Assembly (NCBI GenBank): GCA_903845935.1
Contig: CAIMZI010000077.1
Span: 17,041 to 81,040 of the forward strand
Length of the DNA stretch: 64,000 nucleotides
Direction of reading: 5' to 3'
DNA from: an uncultured beta proteobacterium
GTDB taxonomy: Bacteria > Pseudomonadota > Gammaproteobacteria > Burkholderiales > Burkholderiaceae_C
Part shown: positions 45,602 through 54,506 of the stretch, piece after piece
Layout: every line of letters starts with the position of its first letter
How positions within the stretch are numbered: the stretch's first letter is position 1
Position numbers and translations under genes: made by a program
Notes under the pieces: model-generated
What the model was told of the DNA's origin: nothing
Seen by the model: only the letters and a program-made list of their open reading frames with translations
Database searches by the model: none

Positions 45602-46641
45602 CACTTGTGCTGCACGCTGTCGGGGTTGGGAATGCCGTCGATCGGACATTCCTCGGTGCCCACCATGGGCCGGGTAAAGGCTTCCACCGCCTTGCGCGTT
45701 CCTTCTGGATCGTTGACCCAGTTGGAGTAAAACTCGTAGGGGCAATCGGCCACGCCCTTGTCGCCCTCACGCGAGTTGATCATGCCGGTGTAGCCGCGGT
45801 GCAAGAGCTTGAAGAGATGGTTCTCGCTTTGGCCGTTTTTACGGAAGTCGCGGATCAGGCTGGTGCTGAGAGCTGCGTACTGCACGCCATAGTCCTCCTC
45901 GCCACATTCACCCATGGTGCGCCCGTCGAAACCGATGATGGCGCTGTGACCGAAGTAGCTATAGACGCCGTCCCAACCCGCGGCATTGGCCACCGCCACA
46001 TAGCTGTTGTTGGCCCAGGCCATTGCCTTGGCCATCAGCACCTGCTGGTCCTTGGCGGGATACATATAACCCTGGCAGCGCACGATCAGCTCGGCGCCCT
46101 TCATCGCACAGTCGCGCCAGATTTCGGGGTAGTTGCCATCGTCGCAAATGATCAGGCTGATCTTCATGCCCTTGGGGCCGTCCGAGACATAGGTGCAATT
46201 GCCCGGGTACCAGCCCTCAATCGGCACCCAGGGCATGATCTTACGGTACTTTTGCACGATCTCGCCCTGGTCGTTCATCAGGATCAGCGTGTTGTAAGGC
46301 GCCTTGTTCGGGTGCTCCTCATGCTGCTCGCCGGTCAGCGAGAACACACCCCAGACCTTGGCCTTGCGGCAGGCCTCGGCAAAGATTTCAGTCTCGGCGC
46401 CGGGCACCGTGGCCGCTGTGGCGTACATCTCCTGGGAATCGTACATGATGCCGTGGGTGCTGTACTCGGGAAAGATAACCAGGTCCATGCCGGGCAGGCC
46501 AGACTTCATGCCGACGACCATGTCAGCGATCTTGCGTGCGTTGTCCAGCACCTCCGCCTTGGTGTGCAGACGCGGCATTTTGTAATTGACAACGGCCACA
46601 CCGACCGTGTCTTTGCTGCTCGAAATATCACCGTGGTACAT
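45601..46641 (-). CDS. amiE: aliphatic amidase
   Basis: A 346-residue nitrilase-superfamily amidase that hydrolyses acetamide, propionamide and similar short amides to the acid and ammonia. The catalytic triad falls at the same numbers as in the Pseudomonas enzyme: Glu59 in FPEYS, Lys134 in KYRKIMPW and Cys166 in [12 protein letters not shown]. The opening, [20 protein letters not shown], is nearly identical to AmiE. Cytoplasmic hexamer expected. It is followed without a gap by the MoxR ATPase. Residues near the tail ([13 protein letters not shown]) are intact. Confidence 0.97.
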   Translation of the reverse strand: MYHGDISSSKDTVGVAVVNYKMPRLHTKAEVLDNARKIADMVVGMKSGLPGMDLVIFPEYSTHGIMYDSQEMYATAATVPGAETEIFAEACRKAKVWGVFSLTGEQHEEHPNKAPYNTLILMNDQGEIVQKYRKIMPWVPIEGWYPGNCTYVSDGPKGMKISLIICDDGNYPEIWRDCAMKGAELIVRCQGYMYPAKDQQVLMAKAMAWANNSYVAVANAAGWDGVYSYFGHSAIIGFDGRTMGECGEEDYGVQYAALSTSLIRDFRKNGQSENHLFKLLHRGYTGMINSREGDKGVADCPYEFYSNWVNDPEGTRKAVEAFTRPMVGTEECPIDGIPNPDSVQHK

Positions 46642-46676
46642 TTCAAATCCTAATCAATAAATGGGGTTTTAAAAGA

Positions 46677-46698
46677 ATCGCTACGCGATATCCGCGAT
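46677..46698 (-). terminator. weak hairpin after the MetX-like gene
   Basis: ATCGC and GCGAT (5-base arms) begin beside the TGA of the MetX-like gene and are followed on the minus strand by TCTTTTAAAA. The stem is short, so this is only a weak terminator, but it sits between two genes of different codon character. Confidence 0.35.
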
Positions 46699-47705
46699 CA
46701 ACTGGCGAGCAGTGCCTTCAGGTTGTCGTCAATAAACTTCGTGTCCACCGGGTTGGCACCGCCGCCTGCAAAGTGGCCCCAGACCCCAGGTATGGGAATG
46801 CAAACAGCGTTGGGCATGTGTTTGACTTCTTCCTCGTTATCCACCACCGGGAAGTAGAGATCCATCTCCCCTGGCATTACCACCGCCTTTGCTTTGATCG
46901 CTCCCAGGGCCTTCTTGAAGTCGCCCTTAAAGACGGGATTGGCACTGATGTCGCCGTATTGCCAAGACCACAACATGGCAAGCAGGTTGTTGGCGTCCTT
47001 GGGCAAAAAGAAACCTTCCCAAAAGGCAACCAAAAAGTCTTCCAGTGAGCTGTAGCCCATGGTTCGCCAGAGCTCTTGCATGTAGAACGGCTGCGACAAT
47101 CCCCAGCCTGCATACACGCGGCCTACACCGCGCAGGCCCTTGGTGGGCGGTGTGTCATACCAGCCGTTATTCCAGGCCACATCGTTGGTGAGTGCCGCCT
47201 TCACGCCCTCCAGGAACACGAAGTTATGCGGTGCCGTCTTGGCCGAACCGCAAAACGGTGCAATCCGCTTGACCATGTCCGGGAACAGACATCCCCACTG
47301 GTTGGTCTGTTGCGCACCCATGGACCAACCAACCACCAACTGCACCTCAGTGACGCCAAACTTCTCGGTCACCAGGCGATGTTGGAGCATCACGTTGTCA
47401 TACAGGGTGATGTTGGGAAAGCGCGCCTTGTCGTAGGGCGCTGGGGTATTGCTTGGGGAAGACGACAGGCCGTTGCCGAGCATATTTGGCACGATGATGA
47501 AGTACTTGGCCGGGTCAAGGGCCATGCCCGCTCCGATCAGCCATTCGTTGTCGTAGTGCTGCCCGGAATACCAGGTTGGGTAGACGATGACATTGCTTTT
47601 GTCCGCATTCAAGGTTCCGTAGGTCTTGTACGCCAGCTTAGCGTTGCGCAAGGTGGCTCCACCTTGTAACGTCACATTTCCAAGTTCAAATATTTCGTAG
47701 TCCAT
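46698..47705 (-). CDS. MetX-like alpha/beta hydrolase
   Basis: A 335-residue alpha/beta-hydrolase of the homoserine O-acetyltransferase (MetX) superfamily. The nucleophile elbow is GWSMGAQQ, the acid lies in PGEMDLYFPVV and the His in GVWGHFAGGG, so the triad is complete. It lacks obvious MetX substrate signatures, and with a permease and amidases next to it a hydrolytic role (ester, amide or nitrogen heterocycle breakdown) is more likely than methionine synthesis. Codon usage is less GC-biased than in the urt genes. An AAGAAG site precedes the ATG; codB-like is immediately upstream. Confidence 0.82.
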   Translation of the reverse strand: MDYEIFELGNVTLQGGATLRNAKLAYKTYGTLNADKSNVIVYPTWYSGQHYDNEWLIGAGMALDPAKYFIIVPNMLGNGLSSSPSNTPAPYDKARFPNITLYDNVMLQHRLVTEKFGVTEVQLVVGWSMGAQQTNQWGCLFPDMVKRIAPFCGSAKTAPHNFVFLEGVKAALTNDVAWNNGWYDTPPTKGLRGVGRVYAGWGLSQPFYMQELWRTMGYSSLEDFLVAFWEGFFLPKDANNLLAMLWSWQYGDISANPVFKGDFKKALGAIKAKAVVMPGEMDLYFPVVDNEEEVKHMPNAVCIPIPGVWGHFAGGGANPVDTKFIDDNLKALLAS

Positions 47706-47754
47706 GGCTTCTTGGTTAGTTGTTTGATGATGAAGGAAATCTCAAACCCTGCGA

Positions 47755-49062
47755 TCAGGCGGCGGCAGCTTGCGCTTCCGAGTTCGCAGCGGCCGTCTTG
47801 CTCAAAAGGAAATAGCCCGCACCGCCAGCAACAAAGGCACTGATTGCGGTCGATAGGCCAGGCACATAGGTTTCGACGCCGTATGCCACCAACGATCCGA
47901 TAAACCATGCCGCGAATGCACGCGGTCTCCAGTTCGCGCTGATCTGCGCGCCGGGGCGAATGAAGTACAAATCAGCAAGAATGATGGCGCCGATGGGTGG
48001 GACCAATATCCCCAAGAGGGACAACCATGGAATGAACAGAGCCCACACATTGGCGGCTGCGATGGTGATGCCCACGACGGCAAGACCTACGGCAAAAACA
48101 CGCATCCGCCCGTTACCGATCCGAGACCAACCCACCGAAGCGTTGTAGAGGCAGTGTGCGCAAACCGAACCCAAATTGCAAAAGAGAAAGACAAACGCCA
48201 CCACCGACAACCAGCCCAAATGCTGAGCCAGCATGTAGCCAAACATGTTGTCCAAGCCGAAAGGCTGCGGGTTGGGAACTGCCAGGGCTGCAGTCATCAC
48301 ACCGCCAACCAGCATGGCCAACAGATTGGCAAATGGGAACGCGCAGAACGTTGCAATCAGTGAGCTCTTCTTGTCAGCAGCCCATCGGTTGAAGTCCGCT
48401 GTCACCGTTCCCGCATCGATGAACAAGGAGATGACGATCGTGATGCCAACACCCAAGGCCATAGGCGTTCCCGGATTGGTCCCGGCATACGCAATGACTT
48501 GGCTCCAGCCGGCGGTAGACGCTGAATCGAGAGCGACCCATCCACCGAAAATGACGAACAAGGGAACGGACACGATGCCGATCCAATGCAGTCCGTGGAT
48601 ACCCACATATGTGATACCCAGGTACAGAAGCCCGGCCACCATGGTCACTGCCAAATAGTCGAGATTGAAGGCCGTGTGTATCAGATTGCCCGTTATGCCC
48701 GTCTGCACTGCATACCATCCTAGCAACAGGGTCGATAGCAAGCCGGAGGCAAGCACATAGCCTTTCTTTCCGAATACCGCGCTGGCCAAAAGTGCGAAGT
48801 TGAAACCTCGCTCAGTACCCAGCGCGCCCATCGCACCTACATAGGCAAACATAAACGCGTTGCCAATCAGCATGGCCAGTAGGGCAGCCTTAAAGCCCAT
48901 GCCGGCGACCAGGATCGACCCGGTCATAGCACCGGTGATGATCATCGGGAACCCGAGCCAAACCATCGATACCGAAAAAGTGCTGCGCCGCGCATTCAGC
49001 GGCACCGCATGGTGCTCGTACTCTTCACCTAGAACGGCTTCATCCTTAGCTAACTTGGACAT
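47755..49062 (-). CDS. NCS1-family permease (CodB-like, cytosine/purine/related N-heterocycles)
   Basis: About 435 residues with twelve predicted membrane segments; the start is ATG 49062 or the adjacent ATG 49065, behind GAAAGG. The N-terminal RSTFSVSMVWLGFPMIITGAM and the TM3 area are typical of the cytosine permease branch of NCS1. It is a secondary symporter for cytosine, allantoin or a similar nitrogen compound; the substrate is not determinable. It is the second NCS1 module in the locus, the other being the receptor at 55948. Preceded by a terminator-like structure and followed by the MetX-like gene. Confidence 0.88.
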   Translation of the reverse strand: MSKLAKDEAVLGEEYEHHAVPLNARRSTFSVSMVWLGFPMIITGAMTGSILVAGMGFKAALLAMLIGNAFMFAYVGAMGALGTERGFNFALLASAVFGKKGYVLASGLLSTLLLGWYAVQTGITGNLIHTAFNLDYLAVTMVAGLLYLGITYVGIHGLHWIGIVSVPLFVIFGGWVALDSASTAGWSQVIAYAGTNPGTPMALGVGITIVISLFIDAGTVTADFNRWAADKKSSLIATFCAFPFANLLAMLVGGVMTAALAVPNPQPFGLDNMFGYMLAQHLGWLSVVAFVFLFCNLGSVCAHCLYNASVGWSRIGNGRMRVFAVGLAVVGITIAAANVWALFIPWLSLLGILVPPIGAIILADLYFIRPGAQISANWRPRAFAAWFIGSLVAYGVETYVPGLSTAISAFVAGGAGYFLLSKTAAANSEAQAAAA

Positions 49063-49094
49063 CATTAAACCTTTCAATTGTTAAAAAATAGTCG

Positions 49095-49133
49095 ATTCGG
49101 CCCCTCAGCACCCTTCTCGCGAAGGGTCCGAAT
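49095..49133 (-). terminator. two-tier intrinsic terminator/attenuator between fmdB and codB-like gene
   Basis: Inner stem ACCCTTC/GAAGGGT with a 4-base loop (49110-49127) and outer stem ATTCGG/CCGAAT (49095-49100 with 49128-49133), with a 9-base bulge on one side. On the minus strand the outer stem is followed at 4 bases by TATTTTTT. It therefore looks like a genuine terminator, ending only about 40 bases before the permease ATG, where a leader attenuator would sit. Confidence 0.7.
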
Positions 49134-49162
49134 TTCTGTCTTTCACCTGCGCTCGAAAAACT

Positions 49163-49516
49163 TCAGTGGCTGATCATCCAAGGCCGTTTGCTGGGGAAGG
49201 CCTTGGCTCCATTGGCTGCAGTCACCGTTGCACCGCGCTTGCCCGTGCTGCAACAGCCGCAACCTGCGGGATGGCGCAGACGCGCGTAGCTTTCGCCGGT
49301 GTCCCGCGAGGAACGCGGCGCGTGCTGCGAGCGCTCGTTGGCAGCAAAGGCATGGCGCTGTTCGGAGGTGGTGCAGGCCAGCCGGGGGGCGCTGACAAAC
49401 ACACGCTGCGCCTCGCTGCCACATTCGGGGCAGGCACAGGGCTCGTTGCGGGCGGCCAGGCTGCGCAGGGCGTCGAAGCCCCCGCAGGCCGGGCACGCAT
49501 AGTCATAGGTTGGCAT
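49163..49516 (-). CDS. fmdB: FmdB-family zinc-ribbon protein
   Basis: A 117-residue protein starting MPTYDYACPACGGFDALRS at ATG 49516. Two CxxC knuckles (CPACG and CPECGSEAQRVFVS) form the zinc ribbon of the FmdB family. The second half is basic and low-complexity, with GCGCCSTG at the end. It was named from the Methylophilus formamidase locus, where it is associated with control or maturation of FmdA. It starts 17 bases after the fmdA stop and probably forms one transcript with it. Function is inferred from name and context only. Confidence 0.88.
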   Translation of the reverse strand: MPTYDYACPACGGFDALRSLAARNEPCACPECGSEAQRVFVSAPRLACTTSEQRHAFAANERSQHAPRSSRDTGESYARLRHPAGCGCCSTGKRGATVTAANGAKAFPSKRPWMISH

Positions 49517-49533
49517 TGGCGTGCTCCTTATGT

Positions 49534-50766
49534 TTATTTGATATCGGGCGAAATCGGCATCTGGATGCTGCCGTCGAGCATCACGATCGGACCGTTGGCA
49601 TTCGGGTTGATATCGAACTCGAATATCTCGGTCGGCAGCCACAGCGTGGCGCAGGCATTGGGCACATCGACCACGCCGCTGATGTGGCCCTGCACCGGCG
49701 CCGTGCCCAGGATGGAGTAGGCCTGCGCACCGCTGTAGCCAAACTTCTTCAGGTACTCGATCGCATTCAGGCAGGCCTGGCGGTAGGCCACGTTGACATC
49801 CAGGTAGTGTTGCTTGCCTTGCTCGTCCACCGAGATGCCTTCAAAGATCAAATAGTCCTTGTAGTTAGGTGTCATGGGGCTGGGCTTGAACACCGGGTTC
49901 TTGATGCCGTACTTGGCCATGCCGCCCTTGATCAGGTTGACGCGCATATGCACCCAGCCGGCCATCTCGATGGCACCGCAAAAGGTGATTTCGCCGTCGC
50001 CCTGGCTGAAGTGCAGATCGCCCACCGACAGGCCAGCGCCGTCCACATACACCGGGAAGTAGACCTTGGAGCCGCGCGACAAATCCTTGATGTCGCAGTT
50101 GCCACCGTGCTCGCGCGGTGGCACCGTGCGCGCACCTTCTGCGGCCGCCTTGGCCTTAGCCTCGCCGCTGAGCTTGCCCATGTGGGCGGTGGCGGCAAAC
50201 GGCATATTGGCCAGGCCCGGCACCCGGCTGGGGTCGGTGTCAAGCAGCTCCTGCTCGCGCGTGTTCCAGGCGTCGAGCATGGCCTTGTCGGGCAGGCAGC
50301 CAATCAGGCCGGGGTGGACCAGGCCCGCGTATTCGACGCCGGGAATGTGGCGGCTCTTGGTGAACATGCCGTTGAAGTCCCAGATGGACTTCTGCGCCAG
50401 CGGGAAATGGTCGGTCAAAAATCCGCCACCGTTTTGCTTGCTGAAGAAGCCGTTAAAGCCCCAGGGGCTCTCGTCCTTGGCACCAATGTCGAGCAGGTCC
50501 ACCACCAGCAGGTCGCCGGCCTCGGCACCGTGCACGCCCACCGGGCCCGACAGGAAGTGGACGATCGACAAATCGATATCGCGCACGTCGTCGGCGCTGT
50601 CGTTGTTCTTGATGAAGCCGCCGGTCCAGTCGTAGGTTTCCAGGATGAAGTCTTCGCCAGGCTTGACCCAGCAGGCCATGGGCACATCGGGGTGCCAGCG
50701 GTTGTGGACTTGCTCGTTCTCGTAAGCGGATTGCTTGAGATCGACTTTGATAAGGGTTTCAGCCAT
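49534..50766 (-). CDS. fmdA: formamidase
   Basis: A 410-residue member of the FmdA/AmdA acetamidase/formamidase family, hydrolysing formamide to formate and ammonia; acetamide may also be a substrate. The start MAETLIKVDL follows AGGAG. Conserved blocks are NRWHPDVPMACWVKPGEDF, LSGPVGVHGAEAGDLL, and GGNCDIKDLSRGSKVYFPV with the metal-binding HGGNCD region, then DLHFSQGDGEI. Length is standard. It lies directly downstream of urtE, consistent with the Methylophilus fmd locus in which formamidase and an amide/urea transporter are linked. Confidence 0.95.
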   Translation of the reverse strand: MAETLIKVDLKQSAYENEQVHNRWHPDVPMACWVKPGEDFILETYDWTGGFIKNNDSADDVRDIDLSIVHFLSGPVGVHGAEAGDLLVVDLLDIGAKDESPWGFNGFFSKQNGGGFLTDHFPLAQKSIWDFNGMFTKSRHIPGVEYAGLVHPGLIGCLPDKAMLDAWNTREQELLDTDPSRVPGLANMPFAATAHMGKLSGEAKAKAAAEGARTVPPREHGGNCDIKDLSRGSKVYFPVYVDGAGLSVGDLHFSQGDGEITFCGAIEMAGWVHMRVNLIKGGMAKYGIKNPVFKPSPMTPNYKDYLIFEGISVDEQGKQHYLDVNVAYRQACLNAIEYLKKFGYSGAQAYSILGTAPVQGHISGVVDVPNACATLWLPTEIFEFDINPNANGPIVMLDGSIQMPISPDIK

Positions 50767-50807
50767 GCGTTGCTCCTGTTGAAGTGAAGGGGACGAATCG
50801 GAAAAAA

Positions 50808-51497
50808 TCAGACAGACAAATACGACTTGATGCGCTGCTGGTCGGTGTCGGCGCGCGCCGTCTCGTGCACCAGACGGCCGCCCTCGATGACAAACAGGCG
50901 GTCGGCCACATCCATGGCAAAGGACAGCACCTGTTCCGACACGATGATGGTGATGTCGCGCATCTTGCGGATCTCGTTGAGGGCCTTGGCAATGTCCTTG
51001 ATGATGGAAGGCTGTATGCCCTCGGTGGGCTCATCGAGCAGCAAGACCTTGGGGTCTGTCACCAGCGCGCGGGCGATGGCCAGCTGCTGCTGCTGCCCGC
51101 CCGACAGGTTGCCGCCCTTGCGGCCGCGCATGTCCCACAGCACCGGAAACAGCGCGTAAATTTCATCGGGTATGCGCTTGTGCTTGGCGTTCTCCAGCCC
51201 GGTCTGGATGTTCTCCTCCACCGTCAGCGTGGGGAAGATCATCCGGCCCTGGGGCACATAGGCAATGCCCTTGGCCACGCGTCGAAAACTCTCGTCGGCA
51301 GACACATCCTGCCCGGCCACCGACACCTGGCCGCTCTTGAGCGGCAGGATGCCCATCAGGCTCTTGAACAAGGTGGTCTTGCCCATGCCATTGCGCCCCA
51401 TGATGGCCACCGTTTCATTGGCCCGCCCTTCAAAGCTGATGCCGTGCAATGCCTCGCTCTGGCCATAGGCAACAAACAGATCCCTGACTTCCAACAT
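50808..51497 (-). CDS. urtE: urea/amide ABC transporter ATP-binding protein UrtE
   Basis: ATG 51497 follows AGGAG; the longer frame is not used. The 229-residue ATPase has Walker A GRNGMGKTTLFKSL, signature LSGGQQQQL, Walker B VLLLDEPTEGIQPS and the family switch IIVSEQ in place of the H-loop His. The DEPTEGIQPSI block is characteristic of UrtE rather than LivF. It powers import together with UrtD. Operon order is urtABCDE-fmdA-fmdB. Confidence 0.94.
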   Translation of the reverse strand: MLEVRDLFVAYGQSEALHGISFEGRANETVAIMGRNGMGKTTLFKSLMGILPLKSGQVSVAGQDVSADESFRRVAKGIAYVPQGRMIFPTLTVEENIQTGLENAKHKRIPDEIYALFPVLWDMRGRKGGNLSGGQQQQLAIARALVTDPKVLLLDEPTEGIQPSIIKDIAKALNEIRKMRDITIIVSEQVLSFAMDVADRLFVIEGGRLVHETARADTDQQRIKSYLSV

Positions 51498-51528
51498 AGC
51501 GTTCTCCTGGTTTACCAACAATGCGCGC

Positions 51529-52272
51529 TCAATGGCCGAGATAGACGTCGATCACCCGGGGGTCGGCCTGTACCTTGTCCATGGGCCCTTCGGCCAGAAT
51601 CTTTCCCTGGTGCATGACCGTGACCTTGTGGGCGATGCGCTTGACGAACTCCATGTCGTGCTCTATCACGATCACCGCGCGGTTCTTGCAGATGCGTTGC
51701 AGCAGCTCGGCGGTGAGCTCGCGTTCACGAGCGCTCATGCCGGCAATGGGTTCGTCCAACAGCAGCAGCTCGGGCTCCTGCATCAGCAACATGCCAATTT
51801 CCAGCCACTGCTTTTGCCCGTGTGACAGCAGACCGGCTTCCGTGTCCAGCTTGTCGCCCAGACCAATGTCCTCGGCCACTACCTGCACGCGTGCCTTCAC
51901 TTCATCGGTACATTGGAATGCCAGAGCGCCAAACACCGAGCGCCCTGCGGGATAGGACACTTCCATGTTCTGGAAAACAGTCAGGTTTTCGTAGATCGAA
52001 GGGGTCTGGAACTTACGTCCAATGCCTAAGCGCACCCGTCGGTGCTCGGCCATCTTGCTCAGTTCCTGGTTCTTGAATTTGATGCTGCCACCGGTGGCGC
52101 GGGTCTTGCCGCAGATCAGGTCCAGCAGCGTGGTCTTGCCCGCGCCGTTGGGGCCGATGATGACGCGCAGCTCATTGCGGTCTATGTACAGCGTCAACGC
52201 GTCAATCGCCTTGAAGCCATCAAAAGAGACCGTCAGGTCTTCCACCGCCAGTGCAAAGTCTGTGTTGCTCAT
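51529..52272 (-). CDS. urtD: urea/amide ABC transporter ATP-binding protein UrtD
   Basis: Start at ATG 52272 (MSNTDFALAVEDLTVSFDG); the 80-codon upstream extension is low-complexity readthrough of urtC in another frame. The 247-residue protein shows Walker A GPNGAGKTTLLDLI, signature LSHGQKQWLEIG and Walker B LLLDEPIAGMSARE, the last two being UrtD hallmarks. The H-loop His is present in VIEHDMEFV. Paired with UrtE as the ATPase heterodimer of the transporter. Confidence 0.94.
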   Translation of the reverse strand: MSNTDFALAVEDLTVSFDGFKAIDALTLYIDRNELRVIIGPNGAGKTTLLDLICGKTRATGGSIKFKNQELSKMAEHRRVRLGIGRKFQTPSIYENLTVFQNMEVSYPAGRSVFGALAFQCTDEVKARVQVVAEDIGLGDKLDTEAGLLSHGQKQWLEIGMLLMQEPELLLLDEPIAGMSARERELTAELLQRICKNRAVIVIEHDMEFVKRIAHKVTVMHQGKILAEGPMDKVQADPRVIDVYLGH

Positions 52273-52289
52273 GCTAATCTCCTGTGAAC

Positions 52290-53477
52290 TCAGACGCTCT
52301 GGGCGCTGGCGCCCTCGGGCAGGGTGGCGACGCTTGCCACCGGTGCTGCCGCTGCGCGCAGTTCTTCGGGCGACTTGACGGCGGCATCGCGCAGCGCCTG
52401 GCGACGCTCCTTCCACCAGGGCTTGAGCCGCTCTTCCCAGACTCCTGCCAGTCCCATGGGGAAGGCCATGGTCACGCCAATAAAAAGTGCCGCCATCAGG
52501 AACAGCCACATGTCCGGGAAGCTTTCCGAGAAATAGGTCTTGCCCGCATTCACCAGCAGGGTGCCGTAGACGGCGCCCACCAGACTCATGCGCCCGCCCA
52601 CGGCGGCATAGATGACCATCTCGATGGAGGGCACGATGCCGACAAAGCTGGGCGACATAAAGCCGACCTGCAGGGTGAACAGCGCACCGCCCATTCCCGA
52701 CAGGGCGGCCGCCAGACAGAAGGTGAAGATCTTGAAATCCGCCACGTCATAGCCGGAAAAACGCACCCGATCTTCCTTGTCGCGCATGGCCAGCAACAGC
52801 GTTCCGAGCTTGCTGGTTTGCACCCAGCGGCACAGCACCATGGACGCCAGCAGCAGCGCCACGCACAGGTAGTAAAGGATGTACTTGGCGCTGTCGGTGC
52901 GCGTGTCCCAACCCAGCACGGTCTTCAGGTCGGTCATGCCGTTGACGCCGCCGGTGTAGCCCTGCTGGCCGATGATCAACACCGTCACAATCAGCGCAAC
53001 CGCCTGGGTGATGATGGCGAAGTAAACACCGCCCACGCGCCGTTTGAACATGGCGTAGCTGATGACGAAGGCCAGCAGGGTCGGCACCGCAATCACGGCA
53101 GCGATGGAAAACGGCAGGCTCTTGAACGGCACCCACAGCGCGGGCAGGGCCGTGATCTGGTTCCAGTCCATGAAGTCCGGAATGCCGGGCGTGGACTGGA
53201 TCGCAGTCGCGACAGGGTCGGACGCTTCCAGTTTGAGGAACATGGCCATGGCGTAACCGCCCAAACCAAAGAACACGCCCTGCCCCAGGCTGAGCACGCC
53301 GCCATAACCCCATACCATCACCAGTCCGATGGCAACAAAGGCATAGGTCAGGTACTTGCCGACCAGGTTGAGTCTGAAGATGTCCAGGCTCAGTGGCAGT
53401 ACCACGGCCAGGAGCACGGCGAGCAGCACCATGCTGGCGAGCTGGTAGCGCTGAATCCAGGCTTTGAGTGCATTCAT
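52290..53477 (-). CDS. urtC: urea/amide ABC transporter permease UrtC
   Basis: A 395-residue permease with about ten predicted membrane segments and a 45-residue hydrophilic C-terminal tail rich in Ala/Pro. The GYGGVLSLGQGVFFGLGGYAMAMFL region (here split into GYGGVLSLGQG and FFGLGGYAMAM) and FLKLEASD are typical of UrtC. A loop with MTDLKTVLGWDTRTDSAKY follows. It starts 31 bases after the urtB stop and forms the membrane channel with UrtB. The family takes urea or short amides. Confidence 0.94.
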   Translation of the reverse strand: MNALKAWIQRYQLASMVLLAVLLAVVLPLSLDIFRLNLVGKYLTYAFVAIGLVMVWGYGGVLSLGQGVFFGLGGYAMAMFLKLEASDPVATAIQSTPGIPDFMDWNQITALPALWVPFKSLPFSIAAVIAVPTLLAFVISYAMFKRRVGGVYFAIITQAVALIVTVLIIGQQGYTGGVNGMTDLKTVLGWDTRTDSAKYILYYLCVALLLASMVLCRWVQTSKLGTLLLAMRDKEDRVRFSGYDVADFKIFTFCLAAALSGMGGALFTLQVGFMSPSFVGIVPSIEMVIYAAVGGRMSLVGAVYGTLLVNAGKTYFSESFPDMWLFLMAALFIGVTMAFPMGLAGVWEERLKPWWKERRQALRDAAVKSPEELRAAAAPVASVATLPEGASAQSV

Positions 53478-53507
53478 GGGGTAGGTCTCCTTGGAAGGTC
53501 GTAAAAA

Positions 53508-54422
53508 TTAGCGGCGGATTTTGCTGGCGAAAAGGCCTTGGGGCCGCATCATCAGGATCAGGACAATCAGTGACAGCGTGATCACCTTGGCCATCGATCC
53601 GGTCAGGAAAAATTCGGCAATCGATTGGGTCTGGGCAATGCCAAAGGCAGACACCACGGTGCCCAACAGGCTGGCAGCTCCACCAAAGGTCACCACCAGA
53701 AAGGCATCGACGATGTAGAGCGAACCCGAGGTGGGGCCGGTGGAGCCTATGGTGGTAAACGCGGCTCCGGCCACACCGGCAATGCCACAGCCAATGGCGA
53801 AGGTCAGCCTATCGGTCTTCTTGGTGTCTATGCCGATGGCATTGGCCATCATGCGGTTGCTCACCGTGGCACGCACGCGCAGGCCCCAGCGGCTTTTGTG
53901 CAGCGCCAGCAGCACGCCACAGGAGACAAAGGTCGTCAGCCCCAAAACAAACATGCCGTTGATGGGGATGTCCAGACCTTCGGTCGGCGCCCAGGAGCCC
54001 AGCAGCCAGTCGGGCAAGGTCGGGCTGACCTCCTTGGGGCCGATGAAGGTGCGAAATATTTGTTGCAAGGCCAGGCTGATGCCCCAGGTTGCTAACAGGG
54101 TGTCCAGCGGGCGTTTGTAGAGGTGGCGAATCAGCGCCCACTCCACCAACCAACCCACCAGAAAGGTAAAGATAAAGGCCGCAATGATTGCGAACGGAAA
54201 GTAATAGGCCACCAGGTGCGGCGCGTAGGTCGATGCCAGCGTGGAGCCAAAATAAATGGTGTAAGCACCGATGGTCATGAACTCGCCATGCGCCATGTTG
54301 ATGACGCCCATCTGGCCAAAAATAATGGCCAGCCCCAGGCCCATCAGCAGCAGCACGGCAAACAGGCTCAGGCCGGCAAAACCCTGCATCAATCCGATAT
54401 TGAGCATTTCAGAAAAAGTCAT
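53508..54422 (-). CDS. urtB: urea/amide ABC transporter permease UrtB
   Basis: Start placed at ATG 54422 (MTFSEMLNIGLMQGFAGLSL), since residues before it lack family match and the frame there runs through urtA readthrough sequence. The 304-residue protein has about eight membrane segments; NMAHGEFMTIGAYTIYFG is the conserved permease loop. UrtB of the short form has no N-terminal domain, as in Methylophilus FmdE-like proteins. It pairs with UrtC. Confidence 0.94.
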   Translation of the reverse strand: MTFSEMLNIGLMQGFAGLSLFAVLLLMGLGLAIIFGQMGVINMAHGEFMTIGAYTIYFGSTLASTYAPHLVAYYFPFAIIAAFIFTFLVGWLVEWALIRHLYKRPLDTLLATWGISLALQQIFRTFIGPKEVSPTLPDWLLGSWAPTEGLDIPINGMFVLGLTTFVSCGVLLALHKSRWGLRVRATVSNRMMANAIGIDTKKTDRLTFAIGCGIAGVAGAAFTTIGSTGPTSGSLYIVDAFLVVTFGGAASLLGTVVSAFGIAQTQSIAEFFLTGSMAKVITLSLIVLILMMRPQGLFASKIRR

Positions 54423-54506
54423 GTGGCTGGCTCCGGGAAAAAATGGGGCAAATACAACCGGTCTGGCGCGCGCGATGCACCAGACCGGCAAGACGGCTAG
54501 CTAGGC

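Noticed and set aside
52284..53504. A 406-codon plus-strand frame
   Set aside because: It is His/Gln-rich antisense of urtC.
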